A stretch of 64,000 nt of DNA, taken from positions 1-64,000 of the forward strand of contig JAJPEN010000033.1 in NCBI GenBank assembly GCA_021166835.1, read 5' to 3'. The position numbers were made by a program, and so were the translations under genes. The DNA comes from Burkholderiaceae bacterium. GTDB lineage: Bacteria > Pseudomonadota > Gammaproteobacteria > Burkholderiales > Burkholderiaceae. Shown one piece after another: positions 1-8,583 of this stretch (position 1 is the first letter of the stretch; every line of letters starts with the position of its first letter). Below the pieces are notes generated by a model that did no database searches, was not told where the DNA came from, and saw only the letters and a list, made by a program, of their open reading frames with translations.

Positions 1-1
1 C

Positions 2-904
2 ATGAAGTGGTTCGAGCTGATCCGCCACAAGTACGGCTGCGAAACCACGATGTTGCACGTGCCGTACCAGGGCGAAGGCCGTATCGAGCCGAACATGCGC
101 GATTACGTCGTTCGCCAGCTCAAGGAGTCGGTGATCCCGACTCTGGAGCGCGTGTCGGGCGTGAAGTTCGACATCGACCGGCTGCGCGAGTACATGAAGG
201 AGTCGGCCAAGGCCGAGGAAGATCTCGTCGCCGTGCTGCAGTCGGCGAAGAACCGGCCGTCGCCGATCGACGGCTACTTCGGCGCCGTCTACTACATCGG
301 CCCGATCTTCACCGCCTTCCGCGGATCGAAGGACGGCACGAAGTTCTACCGGATGCTGCGCGAGGAGATCGAGCAGCGCGTGCGCGAGGGCAAGGGCCCG
401 ATCACGCCCGACGGCGAGATGACCGAGGAGAAATACCGCCTCATCGTCGAGGGACCGCCCAACTGGACCAGCTTCCGCGACTTCTGGAAGATGTTCTACG
501 AGGAAGGCGCGGTGGTCGTCGCCTCCACCTACGCGAAGGTGGGCGGACTGTACGACTTCGGCTTCCGCCACAACCCCGACAAGCCGCTCGAGTCGCTCGC
601 CGAGTATTGCCTGGGCTGCTACACGAACCTGAACCTGCCGTCGCGGGTCGACATGATCTGCCGGTACATGGAGCAGTACGAAGCCGACGGCCTGCTGATC
701 AACTCGATCAAGAGCTGCAACAGCTTCTCGGCGGGCCAGCTGCTGATCCTGCGCGAGGTCGAGAAGCGCACCGGCAAGCCGGCGGCGTTCATCGAAACCG
801 ATCTGGTCGATCCGCGCTACTTCTCGGCGGCGAACGTCAAGAACCGGCTCGAGAGCTACTTCCAGATGGTCAAGCAAAAGCGCACTGCGCACGCAGCGGC
901 GTAA
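2..904 (+). CDS. bcrB: Benzoyl-CoA reductase subunit B (3' part)
   Basis: This is the C-terminal 300 residues of one of the two FeS subunits that bind benzoyl-CoA and reduce its ring with electrons from the BcrAD activator. The reading frame is open at the window edge and the first visible Met is internal by family length (about 430 residues), so the true start lies upstream. The 2-hydroxyglutaryl-CoA dehydratase D-like fold is recognisable. Candidate cluster ligands are the C-L-G-C pair at visible residues 203-206 and the S-C-N motif at 239. The stop is 16 bp before bcrA, with the bcrA ribosome site in the gap, so they share an operon. The partner bcrC presumably precedes it outside the window. 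Confidence 0.93.
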   Translation: MKWFELIRHKYGCETTMLHVPYQGEGRIEPNMRDYVVRQLKESVIPTLERVSGVKFDIDRLREYMKESAKAEEDLVAVLQSAKNRPSPIDGYFGAVYYIGPIFTAFRGSKDGTKFYRMLREEIEQRVREGKGPITPDGEMTEEKYRLIVEGPPNWTSFRDFWKMFYEEGAVVVASTYAKVGGLYDFGFRHNPDKPLESLAEYCLGCYTNLNLPSRVDMICRYMEQYEADGLLINSIKSCNSFSAGQLLILREVEKRTGKPAAFIETDLVDPRYFSAANVKNRLESYFQMVKQKRTAHAAA

Positions 905-920
905 GGAGAGGGAACGCATC

Positions 921-2261
921 ATGCGCTGCTTCATCGGCATCGACCTGGGCTCGACGACCACGAAGGCGGTGGTCATCGACGAGAACCAGAACATTCTCGG
1001 CCGCGGCATCACGAACTCGCGCTCGAACTACGACACGGCGGCCGAGGTCGCCAAGCAGGAGGCGCTGGTCAACAGCCGCTTCCACCTGTTCCGCAACGCG
1101 CTGGGCCAGAGCGGCGCGCTGAACGGCTCGCTCGACAGCTTCCTCGGGCAGCTCGAGCGCGACTTCCGCGCCGAGCAGTATCTCGAGCAGCTCGACGACC
1201 TCGAGGAGACCTGCAACCGCAGCCTCGAGACGGCCAAGTTCGGCGACGACACGAAGGCGGTCGGCGAAGCACTGAACGAGACCTTCGAGCGCATCAAGAT
1301 CGAGGCGCCCACGCTCTTCGCCGAAGGCGCCAAGCGCAAGTCCGACTTCTTCCGTGACATCGCGGGCAGCCAGTACCTGGCGATCGGCGAAACCGTCGCG
1401 AAGGAAGCCAACACGCGCTACGACTACCTGCTCAACGTCTTCGACCGCTCGATCATCGAGGTGGAGAACCGCGTCTACAGCGATTCCATCCGCCGCCACC
1501 TGCTGGCGGCGCTCGAGCGTACTTTCGCGGCGCTGCCCGAGACGGCGGCGCGTCGCACCCAGGTCGAGGCGCCGATCAAGGGCATCCTCGACACCGAGAT
1601 GGAGGAAACCTACGTCGTCGGCACCGGCTACGGCCGTGCGCGGCTGCCGTTCTCCAAGGAGCACGTGCGCTCGGAGATCCTCTGCCACGGCCTGGGCGCG
1701 CACCAGATGTATCCGAACACGGCCACCGTGCTCGACATCGGCGGCCAGGACACGAAGGCGATCCAGGTCGATCCGGCCGGCATCGTCGAGAGCTTCCAGA
1801 TGAACGACCGCTGCGCGGCCGGCTGCGGACGCTATCTCGGCTACATCGCCGACGAGATGAACATGGGGCTGCACGAGCTGGGCCCGATGGCGATGAAGTC
1901 GACCAAGCAGATCCGCATCAACTCGACCTGCACGGTGTTCGCCGGCGCCGAGCTGCGCGACCGGCTGTCGCTGGGCGACAAGCGCGAGGACATCATGGCC
2001 GGACTGCACCGCGCGATCATCCTGCGCGCGATGTCGATTCTCGCGCGCTCGGGCGGCATTCGCGACGAATTCACGTTCACCGGCGGCGTCGCCAAGAACG
2101 AGGCGGCGGTCAAGGCGCTCAAGGAGCTGGTCGAGGAGAACTACGGCAAGCTCACGCTGAACATCGACCCCGACTCGATCTACACCGGAGCGCTGGGCGG
2201 CGCCACCTTCGCGTATCGCGCCGTCGTGCAGGAAGGCAAGACGGCCGAGAAGCGCGCCTGA
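921..2261 (+). CDS. bcrA: Benzoyl-CoA reductase subunit A (ATPase/activator)
   Basis: This is the alpha subunit of the ATP-hydrolysing activator module that drives electrons into BcrBC. It belongs to the ASKHA/BadF-BadG-HgdC ATPase family and its 446 residues match the usual BcrA/BadF size. Visible motifs are the phosphate loop I-D-L-G-S-T-T-T-K near residues 7-15, the second loop D-I-G-G-Q-D-T-K near 272-279, and F-T-G-G-V-A-K-N near the C-terminus. Cys about 298 (N-D-R-C-A-A-G) and Cys about 337 (S-T-C-T-V) fit the ligands of the [4Fe-4S] cluster shared with BcrD. The long insert at residues 35-200 is typical of this subunit. A purine-rich GGAGAGGG precedes the start. Confidence 0.95.
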   Translation: MRCFIGIDLGSTTTKAVVIDENQNILGRGITNSRSNYDTAAEVAKQEALVNSRFHLFRNALGQSGALNGSLDSFLGQLERDFRAEQYLEQLDDLEETCNRSLETAKFGDDTKAVGEALNETFERIKIEAPTLFAEGAKRKSDFFRDIAGSQYLAIGETVAKEANTRYDYLLNVFDRSIIEVENRVYSDSIRRHLLAALERTFAALPETAARRTQVEAPIKGILDTEMEETYVVGTGYGRARLPFSKEHVRSEILCHGLGAHQMYPNTATVLDIGGQDTKAIQVDPAGIVESFQMNDRCAAGCGRYLGYIADEMNMGLHELGPMAMKSTKQIRINSTCTVFAGAELRDRLSLGDKREDIMAGLHRAIILRAMSILARSGGIRDEFTFTGGVAKNEAAVKALKELVEENYGKLTLNIDPDSIYTGALGGATFAYRAVVQEGKTAEKRA

Positions 2262-2298
2262 GACCGCAACCGAGCGAACCGCAAGAGAGGCAACCGAG

Positions 2299-3129
2299 AT
2301 GACCTACACGATCGGAATCGACATCGGCTCGGGCGCGGTCAAGACCGTCCTGTTCCGCGTCGAAGGCGACAACGCCGAATGGCTGGCCAAGCGCAGCGAG
2401 CGCATCCGCCGGCGCGACCCGATGACGCTGGCGGAAGAAGGCCGCGACGGCGTGCTCGCCGACGCCGGCCTGTCGCCGGAAGACGTCGACTACATCGCCA
2501 CCACCGGCGAGGGAGAGAACGTCAAGTTCGCCACCGGGCACTTCTACTCGATGACCACGCACGCGCGCGGCGGCGTCTACCTGCATCCGGGCGCCACCGC
2601 CATCGTCGACATCGGCGCGTTGAACGGACGCGCGATCAACGTCGACGTGCGCGGCAAGGTGCTCGCGTACAAGATGACGAGCCAGTGCGCGTCCGGCTCC
2701 GGGCAGTTCCTCGAGAACATCGCGCGCTACCTCGGCGTGGCCGTCGAGGAGATCGGCGGGCTGTCGCAGGAGTCGAAGGATCCGGAGAAGGTCAGCTCGA
2801 TCTGCGCCGTGCTCGCCGAGACCGACGTCATCAACATGGTTTCGCGCGGCATCGCCACGTCCGACATCCTCAAGGGCATCCACCTGTCGATGGCCTCGCG
2901 CATCGTCAAGCTGCTGAAGGTCACCGGCGTGAAGTACGGCACCACGCTGCTCACCGGCGGCCTGGCGCTCGACACCGGCCTGCTCGCGGCGATCCAGGAA
3001 GAAATGGCCAACGAGAAGGTCAACGTCGAGGTGGTGAATCACCCCGACTCGATCTACGCCGGCGCGATCGGCGCGGCGCTGTGGGGCGCGTTCCGCCACG
3101 ACAAGCTGCGCGAACTCGAGGCCGCCTGA
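2299..3129 (+). CDS. bcrD: Benzoyl-CoA reductase subunit D (activator)
   Basis: This is the delta subunit, a partner of BcrA in the activator module. It is shorter (276 residues) because it lacks the large insert of BcrA. The first phosphate loop I-D-I-G-S-G-A-V-K is present near the N-terminus. The second loop reads D-I-G-A-L-N-G-R rather than the G-G-Q-D-T-K seen in BcrA; from memory, other BcrD proteins also diverge here. Cluster-ligand cysteines occur in S-Q-C-A-S-G and S-S-I-C-A-V, and L-T-G-G-L-A-L-D closes the fold. It lies 37 bp after bcrA with an AGAGG ribosome site, so it is co-transcribed. Confidence 0.94.
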   Translation: MTYTIGIDIGSGAVKTVLFRVEGDNAEWLAKRSERIRRRDPMTLAEEGRDGVLADAGLSPEDVDYIATTGEGENVKFATGHFYSMTTHARGGVYLHPGATAIVDIGALNGRAINVDVRGKVLAYKMTSQCASGSGQFLENIARYLGVAVEEIGGLSQESKDPEKVSSICAVLAETDVINMVSRGIATSDILKGIHLSMASRIVKLLKVTGVKYGTTLLTGGLALDTGLLAAIQEEMANEKVNVEVVNHPDSIYAGAIGAALWGAFRHDKLRELEAA

Positions 3130-3187
3130 ACGGCAAGAAATTCGCAACAATCACCGATTCTGCATACGGAGCTTCAGGAGAATCGAA

Positions 3188-3433
3188 ATGGCATTGATGA
3201 TCGACGACAACTGCACTTCCTGCGACGCCTGCCGTCCGGTGTGCCCGAACGAGGCGATCAGCGCCGGAGACACGGTCTACGTGATCGACCCGGCGCGCTG
3301 CACCGAATGCGTGGGCGCCGAGGACGAACCGCAATGCATGCTCGTCTGCCCGGCCGACTGCATCGTCCCGCATCCCGATTTCCGCGAGACGCCCGAGGAA
3401 CTGCAGGCGAAGTACGAAGCGTTGCATGGGTGA
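3188..3433 (+). CDS. fdx: 2[4Fe-4S] ferredoxin, electron donor to benzoyl-CoA reductase
   Basis: This small ferredoxin of 81 residues has two cluster motifs: C9-x2-C12-x2-C15-x3-C19 and C38-x2-C41-x8-C50-x3-C54, plus an extra C58. The eight-residue spacing in the second motif marks the Allochromatium-type low-potential ferredoxins, the class used as donors for benzoyl-CoA reductase. It lies 58 bp downstream of bcrD and has an AGGAG site seven bases before the start, so it is read as the last gene of the bcr operon. The fdx-last order resembles badDEFG...badB of Rhodopseudomonas more than the fdx-first order I recall for Thauera. Confidence 0.93.
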   Translation: MALMIDDNCTSCDACRPVCPNEAISAGDTVYVIDPARCTECVGAEDEPQCMLVCPADCIVPHPDFRETPEELQAKYEALHG

Positions 3434-3448
3434 AGGAAGGACCTTCAC
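3430..3448. terminator. Small hairpin across two converging stops
   Basis: Seven-base arms (gtgaagg and ccttcac) with a five-base loop overlap the stop codons of the ferredoxin on one strand and MarC on the other. No clear T-run follows in either direction, so it is at best a weak bidirectional terminator. Confidence 0.3.
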
Positions 3449-4074
3449 TGCAGTCCCGGAAACAGCTCCCGCAGCCCCTCCGCCATCGTCTGCACCGCCA
3501 TGGCGGCGAGCAGCAGGCCGAGGATGCGCGTGGCGATGTTCATCGCGGTGAGGCTCATGTGCGAGGCGATCCGCTGGGCGCGCGATAGCACGAACCAGGA
3601 GAGCGCGCTCACCACGGCGATGCAGGCGACGATCGCCAGGCGGTGAACGATGCCGCCGCTTTCGGCGGCGATGATCGTCGTGCTGATGGCCCCCGGGCCG
3701 GCCAGCAGCGGCACCGCGAGGGGCACGACACCGCTCACGTCGCCCGATTCCAGCTCCTGCGTCTCGGCCGGCGTGTGACGCACGGCGCCGACCTCCGCGT
3801 TGAGCATCGCCAACGCCATCAGCAGCAGCACGAGGCCGCCGCCCACGCGGAACGACGGCAGGCTCGCGCCGATCGTCACGAGCAGCGCCTGTCCGACGAA
3901 GGCCGCCAGCACGAGCACGAGAAAGACCGTGATTCCGACCGCGCGCGCCAGCCTCTTGCGCGCGGTTCCGCCCATCGACGCCGTGAAGGCGATGAAGAAC
4001 GGAACGGCGAGGAACGGATCGACGACGGCGACCAGCGTGACGACGAAGCGCAGGTACTCGGTGGCCGCGACCAT
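3445..4074 (-). CDS. MarC/UPF0056 family inner-membrane protein
   Basis: This is a 209-residue protein of about six hydrophobic segments with the MarC-family pattern: an N-terminal V-D-P-F-x-A-V-P motif and a conserved central P-L-L-A-G-P-G-A-I-S-T segment. Biochemical function is unknown for the family; an early link to multiple antibiotic resistance did not hold up. It is the last gene of a minus-strand series beginning near 12115 and ends head-to-head with the ferredoxin gene, their stop codons being only about ten bases apart. The 30-bp gap to the upstream membrane-protein gene is compatible with co-transcription. Confidence 0.85.
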   Translation of the reverse strand: MVAATEYLRFVVTLVAVVDPFLAVPFFIAFTASMGGTARKRLARAVGITVFLVLVLAAFVGQALLVTIGASLPSFRVGGGLVLLLMALAMLNAEVGAVRHTPAETQELESGDVSGVVPLAVPLLAGPGAISTTIIAAESGGIVHRLAIVACIAVVSALSWFVLSRAQRIASHMSLTAMNIATRILGLLLAAMAVQTMAEGLRELFPGLQ

Positions 4075-4104
4075 CGCTTCGACGGGCGCTTGCGCCGGCT
4101 CGGC

Positions 4105-5253
4105 TCAGGCGCGCGCGGGGCCGGCCGAGGTCGGGGTGCGCGACCGCTTTCCGCGCACGACCGCGGTGAGCATCGTGGCGATGAACACGGCGAGCGAGGC
4201 GGCGTTCAGCAGTCCGCCCGCCTTCGTCCAGCCGTACCCCGCGCCCGCGTCGCCGATCAGGCGTATCGCCACCGACGCGTGCAACAGCGCGAGCGGCAGG
4301 TAGAACGACGGATGGTAGGGCAGCGTGACGCGCAGCACCGCCGGCAGGATGATCGCGGCGTGGCCGAACACCATCGAGAACACGAAGCCCAGCGTCAGCG
4401 CGTGCAGCGCGGCGTCGTAGCTGCGCGTGCCCGGCGCGAAGCCGCCGGCAGCGAGCGCGACGAGCGAGCCGATCGCCAGCCACGCGTAGCCGGCGAGCAG
4501 GCAGACGGCGATGAAACGCGTGAGCGCGCGTCCGCGCACGGTACGCCGCGCGATGTCCTGGCGAAGCAGCCAGGCCGAGAGCGCGAGCAGCGCGGCGGCG
4601 AACAGCAGGGCGCCCCAGGGCGCCCCCGAGGCTGCGAGCCCGGCCACGGCGGCGACGAGGATCGCGCCGAAGGCTGCCCTGGCGCCCGGCGACGGCGGCA
4701 GGAAGCGCGACAGTTCGAGCCGCTCGCCGGCGATCGTGAGCACGAGGAACGCGAGCCACCACGGCACCGCCGCGACGATCGGCCGGCCGGCGAGCCACAG
4801 CGCGGTTCCGATCGGCCAGCAGGCGGCGCCCAGCGCGAGAGTTACGGTGAACAGGGCTCGCTGCCGACGCAGGACGTCGAGCGACGCGGCGAGGAACACC
4901 AGGCCGCCGCCGAGGAAGAGGAGCGCCGCCCAGGGCATTGCGGGCACGGCGCTGCCGCCGAAGGCGGTGAGCAGCGCACCCGCTCCGGCGAGCAGCGGAC
5001 CGGCGTACGCCCAGTAGCGGCCGATGGCGACCGCCCGCTCGAGCGCGATGACGACGCCGAAGAAGCCGCCGATCATCAGCGGGCCGTGCAGCGCGGCGAC
5101 GCCGGCAATGGCGTCGGGCATCGGCCAGCCCAGGCGCACGAGCCCGGCGCCGGTGCCGAACAGCAGGCCGACGAAGCCGAGCATCAGCAGCGGCACGCGC
5201 CACGCAGGCGGCAGGCCCGCGCGCGACGCCGCGGCGTCGGCAGGGTGCGTCAC
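4105..5253 (-). CDS. Polytopic membrane protein, NnrS/COX1-like
   Basis: The 382-residue protein consists almost entirely of hydrophobic segments (I count about eleven to twelve). His residues sit inside segments in two contexts, A-L-H-G-P-L-M near residue 55 and A-L-H-A-L-T-L-G-F-V followed by F-G-H-A-A near residue 285. This pattern recalls NnrS-type haem/copper membrane proteins and COX1-like proteins of denitrifier clusters. The start is a GTG one base after the stop of the DUF59 gene, so the two are translationally linked. Its neighbours (DUF59, hemerythrin, DUF2249) support a role in nitrogen-oxide metabolism or stress, but cofactor binding is inferred, not shown. Confidence 0.6.
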   Translation of the reverse strand: MTHPADAAASRAGLPPAWRVPLLMLGFVGLLFGTGAGLVRLGWPMPDAIAGVAALHGPLMIGGFFGVVIALERAVAIGRYWAYAGPLLAGAGALLTAFGGSAVPAMPWAALLFLGGGLVFLAASLDVLRRQRALFTVTLALGAACWPIGTALWLAGRPIVAAVPWWLAFLVLTIAGERLELSRFLPPSPGARAAFGAILVAAVAGLAASGAPWGALLFAAALLALSAWLLRQDIARRTVRGRALTRFIAVCLLAGYAWLAIGSLVALAAGGFAPGTRSYDAALHALTLGFVFSMVFGHAAIILPAVLRVTLPYHPSFYLPLALLHASVAIRLIGDAGAGYGWTKAGGLLNAASLAVFIATMLTAVVRGKRSRTPTSAGPARA

Positions 5254-5254
5254 C

Positions 5255-5572
5255 TCAACCCGGCGACCAGCCGAAGTGATCGCGGGCGAAGCCGGTCATC
5301 TTGTCGGGGGTCCAGGGCGGATCCCAGACGAGCTCGACCTCGACCGCGGTGCCTTCGGGAACCATCGCCTGCACGACGCGGCGCACGTCGTCCATGATCA
5401 TGTCGGCCATCGGGCAGGCGGCGGTCGTCATCGTGACGTCGATGAAGACCGCCTTTTCGCCCACTGCGATGTTGTAGACGAGTCCGAGGTCGACGATGTT
5501 CATCCCCGCTTCGGGGTCGTCGACCTGGCGCAGCGCCTCGCGGATGGCGTCGTCGTCGGGCATGGAAGGCAT
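5255..5572 (-). CDS. DUF59/MIP18-type iron-sulfur assembly protein
   Basis: This 105-residue single-domain protein belongs to the SufT/PaaD/MIP18 group, which helps mature Fe-S proteins. The diagnostic N-terminal pattern (D-D-P-E-A-G-M-N-I-V-D-L-G-L-V) and the T-x-A-C-P motif with its conserved Cys are both present. A GGAGGAAAG ribosome site fits the first of two in-frame ATGs. It is separated by one base from the downstream membrane-protein gene. In this setting it may serve cluster repair of neighbouring oxidant-sensitive enzymes, including the nearby benzoyl-CoA reductase; that link is inference. Confidence 0.85.
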   Translation of the reverse strand: MPSMPDDDAIREALRQVDDPEAGMNIVDLGLVYNIAVGEKAVFIDVTMTTAACPMADMIMDDVRRVVQAMVPEGTAVEVELVWDPPWTPDKMTGFARDHFGWSPG

Positions 5573-5602
5573 CGGCGCTTTCCTCCGGACCGTTTCGTTT
5601 CC

Positions 5603-6619
5603 TCAGTCGAAGCGTCGCACGAATGCGATGCGTTGCGAGGGAACGAACCCGGTGTCGTTGAGGAAACCGAGCAGGCCGAGATTCTCGGGGCTGACGCTGG
5701 TCTCGACCCGCTCGACGCGCAGCGCGCCGAGGTTGACGAACAGCTGCGACAGCAGCGCCCGGCCTACGCCGCGGCCGGCGTAGGCAGGATCGACGCCGAT
5801 CGTGTCGAGGACGGCCACCGACTCGGTGCGCCCGTAGTCGCCGAGGTCGACGCGCGCCATCAGGAAGCCGATGACGAGATCGTCGTCGATGCGGGCGCTG
5901 AGCGAAACGCCGATCGCCGAGTCCGCAGTGGTCTCGGCGAAGCGGTGCGCCATGTATTCCTCGCGGTTGCGCCCGGTGATCGCGCGATCGATGCGGACGA
6001 TGTCGCGCAGCTCGCCGGCGTTCATCGCGCGCACGTCGGCGGTGTCGCGCGCCAGGCGCTCGAAATCATTGGATGCCTGTCCGCCGAAGTTCACCTCGGC
6101 CGGAGGGGAGGCGGCGGCATCGGCGAGCACCGGGTCGTCGCGTTCGGGCGTGTAGGCGCCGCCGGAAACCGCGCAGTCGAGCACGAATTCGGGCGCGCGC
6201 TCGAAGCCCATCGCGCTCATCCAGCGCAGCATCGGCAGGTCGTTCCAGCGCGCCTGCGTACGCAGGCGGGCGATGCCGTGCCGCTTCGCCCACTCGGACA
6301 ACGCGGCGAAGAGGTCGCGGCCGATGCCCTGGCCCTGGACGTCGCCGCGTACGCCGATGGCTTCGAGCCGCAGGGAGGGCTCGCTGCGGCCGAATTCGCC
6401 TTCGAGCACGCGCGCGAGGATGCAGCCGGCGAGCCCGCTGGCATCGATCGCGGCGAACTGCGCGTGCAGTCCGGGTTCGCGGCGGGCGGATTGAAGGCGC
6501 CGCTCGAAATACGGGCGGCGCGAATGGCCCTCCACCGCAGCGTCGATGGCGACGACTTCTTCGAGGTCGCTCGGAGCGAGCGGGCGGATGTCGGCGCGAA
6601 GCGAGTAGGAAGCTTGCAT
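5603..6619 (-). CDS. Double GNAT-domain N-acetyltransferase
   Basis: The protein (338 residues) contains two GNAT domains, roughly residues 8-165 and 190-338. Each begins with a related motif (D-L-E-E-V-V-A-I-D and E-L-R-D-I-V-R-I-D, then a Gly and a Tyr) and carries a Q/R-G-x-G acetyl-CoA loop (G-Q-G-I-G-R and G-R-G-V-G-R). Both halves also resemble the single GNAT protein at 17071-17772, so this looks like an internal duplication of a BadL-like domain. The chosen ATG has an AGG site seven bases upstream; an in-frame ATG 15 bp earlier is possible, and a longer start would run into the hemerythrin gene. The acetyl acceptor is unknown. Confidence 0.8.
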   Translation of the reverse strand: MQASYSLRADIRPLAPSDLEEVVAIDAAVEGHSRRPYFERRLQSARREPGLHAQFAAIDASGLAGCILARVLEGEFGRSEPSLRLEAIGVRGDVQGQGIGRDLFAALSEWAKRHGIARLRTQARWNDLPMLRWMSAMGFERAPEFVLDCAVSGGAYTPERDDPVLADAAASPPAEVNFGGQASNDFERLARDTADVRAMNAGELRDIVRIDRAITGRNREEYMAHRFAETTADSAIGVSLSARIDDDLVIGFLMARVDLGDYGRTESVAVLDTIGVDPAYAGRGVGRALLSQLFVNLGALRVERVETSVSPENLGLLGFLNDTGFVPSQRIAFVRRFD

Positions 6620-6686
6620 CGGTTTGCCTGGCATGGGACTGCGGGATGAGAAATGCGCGCTGGCGCCGATGCGCCGGCACGCGGAT

Positions 6687-7181
6687 TCAGGCCGTTGCGT
6701 ACGCGAACGCAAGCTCGCGGTCGGTTTCTTCGTCGAGCAGGTCTTCGAGCGCCGGCAGCAGCGCCATCGTTTCCTTCTGGATGTGCGCGACCTGACGCTC
6801 GACCATCTCGGCGACGCCGACCTTCAGCTGCGTCCAGGCGGCGTCGTCGAGCGTGCCGGCGGCGGCGGCATTCGCGAGCGGCAGCAGCGTTTCGGCCGCC
6901 TCGCGGATCGCCTGGTGTTCCTCGGCGAGCAGCTCGGCGATGTCGCCTTCGCCGGCTTCGGCGAGCCGGCCGAACAGCTCGTTCTCCTCGAACTCGAAGT
7001 GGCGCCCGACGTCCTGTTCGAGGTGGCGGGCGAATTGCCCGGCCAGGCGCGCGAGTTCGGGATTGCCGCTCGCGCCGGTGCGCGGCGCACGCGCGAAAGC
7101 CTGCTCGACCTTGCCCAGCAGATCGAGGCTCGCGCGGTGTTCCTCGTCGAGCGCATGAGCGACCTGGCCCTGGAAATTCAT
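6687..7181 (-). CDS. Hemerythrin (HHE domain) protein
   Basis: This is a 164-residue four-helix-bundle protein of the HHE cation-binding family. Candidate di-iron ligands are visible in order: H15 (D-E-E-H), H61 with E65 (H-F-E-F-E), H89 (E-E-H-Q) and a late H-I-Q-K-E. Such proteins bind O2 or NO, or repair NO-damaged Fe-S centres, and occur beside DUF2249 and NnrS-like genes in denitrifiers. It has its own promoter with an FNR/Dnr-like site (7211-7252) and a GGAG ribosome site. It is soluble, with no signal peptide. A role in protecting anaerobic metabolism from NO or oxygen is inferred from context. Confidence 0.88.
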   Translation of the reverse strand: MNFQGQVAHALDEEHRASLDLLGKVEQAFARAPRTGASGNPELARLAGQFARHLEQDVGRHFEFEENELFGRLAEAGEGDIAELLAEEHQAIREAAETLLPLANAAAAGTLDDAAWTQLKVGVAEMVERQVAHIQKETMALLPALEDLLDEETDRELAFAYATA

Positions 7182-7210
7182 GACGGCTCCGAAATCTGCA
7201 TCGCGCTACC

Positions 7211-7252
7211 AGAATAGGCGCGCGTGCCGGCAGGGCCATTGATACGGGTCAA
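7211..7252 (-). promoter_or_regulatory. FNR/Dnr-type class II promoter of the hemerythrin gene
   Basis: On the minus strand TTGACCCGTATCAA (7239-7252) matches the FNR/Anr/Dnr consensus TTGAT-N4-ATCAA at nine of ten defined positions. Exactly 22 bases later comes TATTCT (7211-7216). That spacing places the site at -41.5 relative to a start near 7204, the classical class II activator position, leaving a leader of about 23 bases before the hemerythrin ATG. The site overlaps the stop codon of the upstream membrane-protein gene. Confidence 0.7.
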
Positions 7253-8583
7253 GCAACGGGCGCTGGTGGCCGGGCCGGGCTGCGCGGCGCCGGAGGCAGG
7301 CGCATTCGACGCACGAGGATCGCGAAGAACACGAGGAACGACGCCGCGCCCACCGAGCCGACGAGCGCTGCGGCGAGCGAGAGCCACGCGGAGTCGAGCA
7401 CCGCGGCGCCGGCCAGCAGCGCGAGCGCGCACAGGTGGCACAGGTAATGCACGGCGAGCGGACGCTCGGCGGTGAGCGACGAGGGCGTGCGCGGCAGCTT
7501 GGTGCCCGGCGCCTTGTGCATCGACGCGAGGAACGGGACGATGCGCTGCATCATGCCGAGCACGAGCGTGAGCAGCCACCCGGGAACGAGAACGATGCCG
7601 AACAGCGTTGTGAGCAGCGCAACGTCGGGAAAGACGACCATCGCGAACGCGAGAACGAGGTTGGCGGCGAGCAGCGCCCACGCGATGCGGACCAGGCGGA
7701 ACGAGCGGCCGAGTTCGCGCCGCATGCCGGTGCGCAGCGCCAGCAGCACGAGCTTCAGGTGCAGCGCGACGGCGGCGCCCGCCGCGACGAGCGCGGCGAT
7801 GCGCAATGCCGTGGCGTGGCCGTGGGCGAAGGCCGCTGCGGCGGCGAGCGCGAGCGCGACGGCGCCCAGGCCGGCCGACACGCGCACCTGCGTCTCGTCG
7901 GGCGCCGGCGAAAGCGCGAACATCGGCACCAGGATGTACGCGAGTCCCAGGGCGAGCATTCCCATGAAGCCGTAGGCCGCGAAAGGCACGTGCAGCGCGA
8001 GCGCGCTGCCGCGCTCGAAGAGCGGCCAGCCGAGGTAGGTGAAAGCCAGCGACAGCGCGCTGACGACGACGACGACGAGCGAAGCCAGCGCGATCCAGCC
8101 GTGCGCGACGATCCCCGCCATTCCCCGCGCGCCGACGAAATTGCGCGCGCTCAGCCCGGCGTAAGCGAGCAGGCCGGCCACCACGGCCACGGCGCCGGCG
8201 CCCAGCCATGCGGGTTGGCCGGCGCCCATGCCGATTGCGGTGGCGGCCACGCCGGCGGTGTAGACCCACCAGATTGCCGCCGGCAGCCAGGTGGCGCGCA
8301 CCGGCTGGCGCGTGGCGACCGGCATCAGCTGCAGGCTGGCGCCGATCGCGGTCATCGCGAGCACGCCCAGCGTGACGAGGTGCAGCGCCGCCAGCGGCCA
8401 GCCCAGCCCGCCGACGAAGCGCGGCGCGCCCGCCGCCCCGACGGCCAGCGCGATCCAGGCCGCGAGGTGGAAGACGGCGGCGGCGCCGAAATAGCGCAGC
8501 GGAATGGACGCCGGAAGTAGCCGGCTGGTCGCTCCGGCGAGGAATCCGGCCGCCAGCTTCGGGCGCGGGGCGTCGGGCTTCAT
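7249..8583 (-). CDS. NnrS/COX1-like polytopic membrane protein
   Basis: This 444-residue protein has about twelve predicted membrane segments. His residues lie inside segments (A-L-H-L-V-T-L-G near residue 68 and A-L-H-V-P-F-A-A-Y near residue 200), a pattern shared with haem-copper oxidase subunit I-like and NnrS-like proteins of denitrifiers. Its start overlaps the DUF2249 stop by four bases (ATGA), so the two are translationally coupled. It differs from the other polytopic protein at 4105-5253 but has similar architecture. I expect a haem-binding, nitrogen-oxide-related membrane protein; substrate and cofactor are not shown by the sequence. Confidence 0.65.
   Translation of the reverse strand: MKPDAPRPKLAAGFLAGATSRLLPASIPLRYFGAAAVFHLAAWIALAVGAAGAPRFVGGLGWPLAALHLVTLGVLAMTAIGASLQLMPVATRQPVRATWLPAAIWWVYTAGVAATAIGMGAGQPAWLGAGAVAVVAGLLAYAGLSARNFVGARGMAGIVAHGWIALASLVVVVVSALSLAFTYLGWPLFERGSALALHVPFAAYGFMGMLALGLAYILVPMFALSPAPDETQVRVSAGLGAVALALAAAAAFAHGHATALRIAALVAAGAAVALHLKLVLLALRTGMRRELGRSFRLVRIAWALLAANLVLAFAMVVFPDVALLTTLFGIVLVPGWLLTLVLGMMQRIVPFLASMHKAPGTKLPRTPSSLTAERPLAVHYLCHLCALALLAGAAVLDSAWLSLAAALVGSVGAASFLVFFAILVRRMRLPPAPRSPARPPAPVA

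Noticed and set aside
2299..3129. BcrD second phosphate loop as a damaging mutation
   Set aside because: Divergence of this loop from G-G-Q-D-T-K is, to my knowledge, normal in BcrD-type subunits, and the remaining motifs and cysteines are intact.
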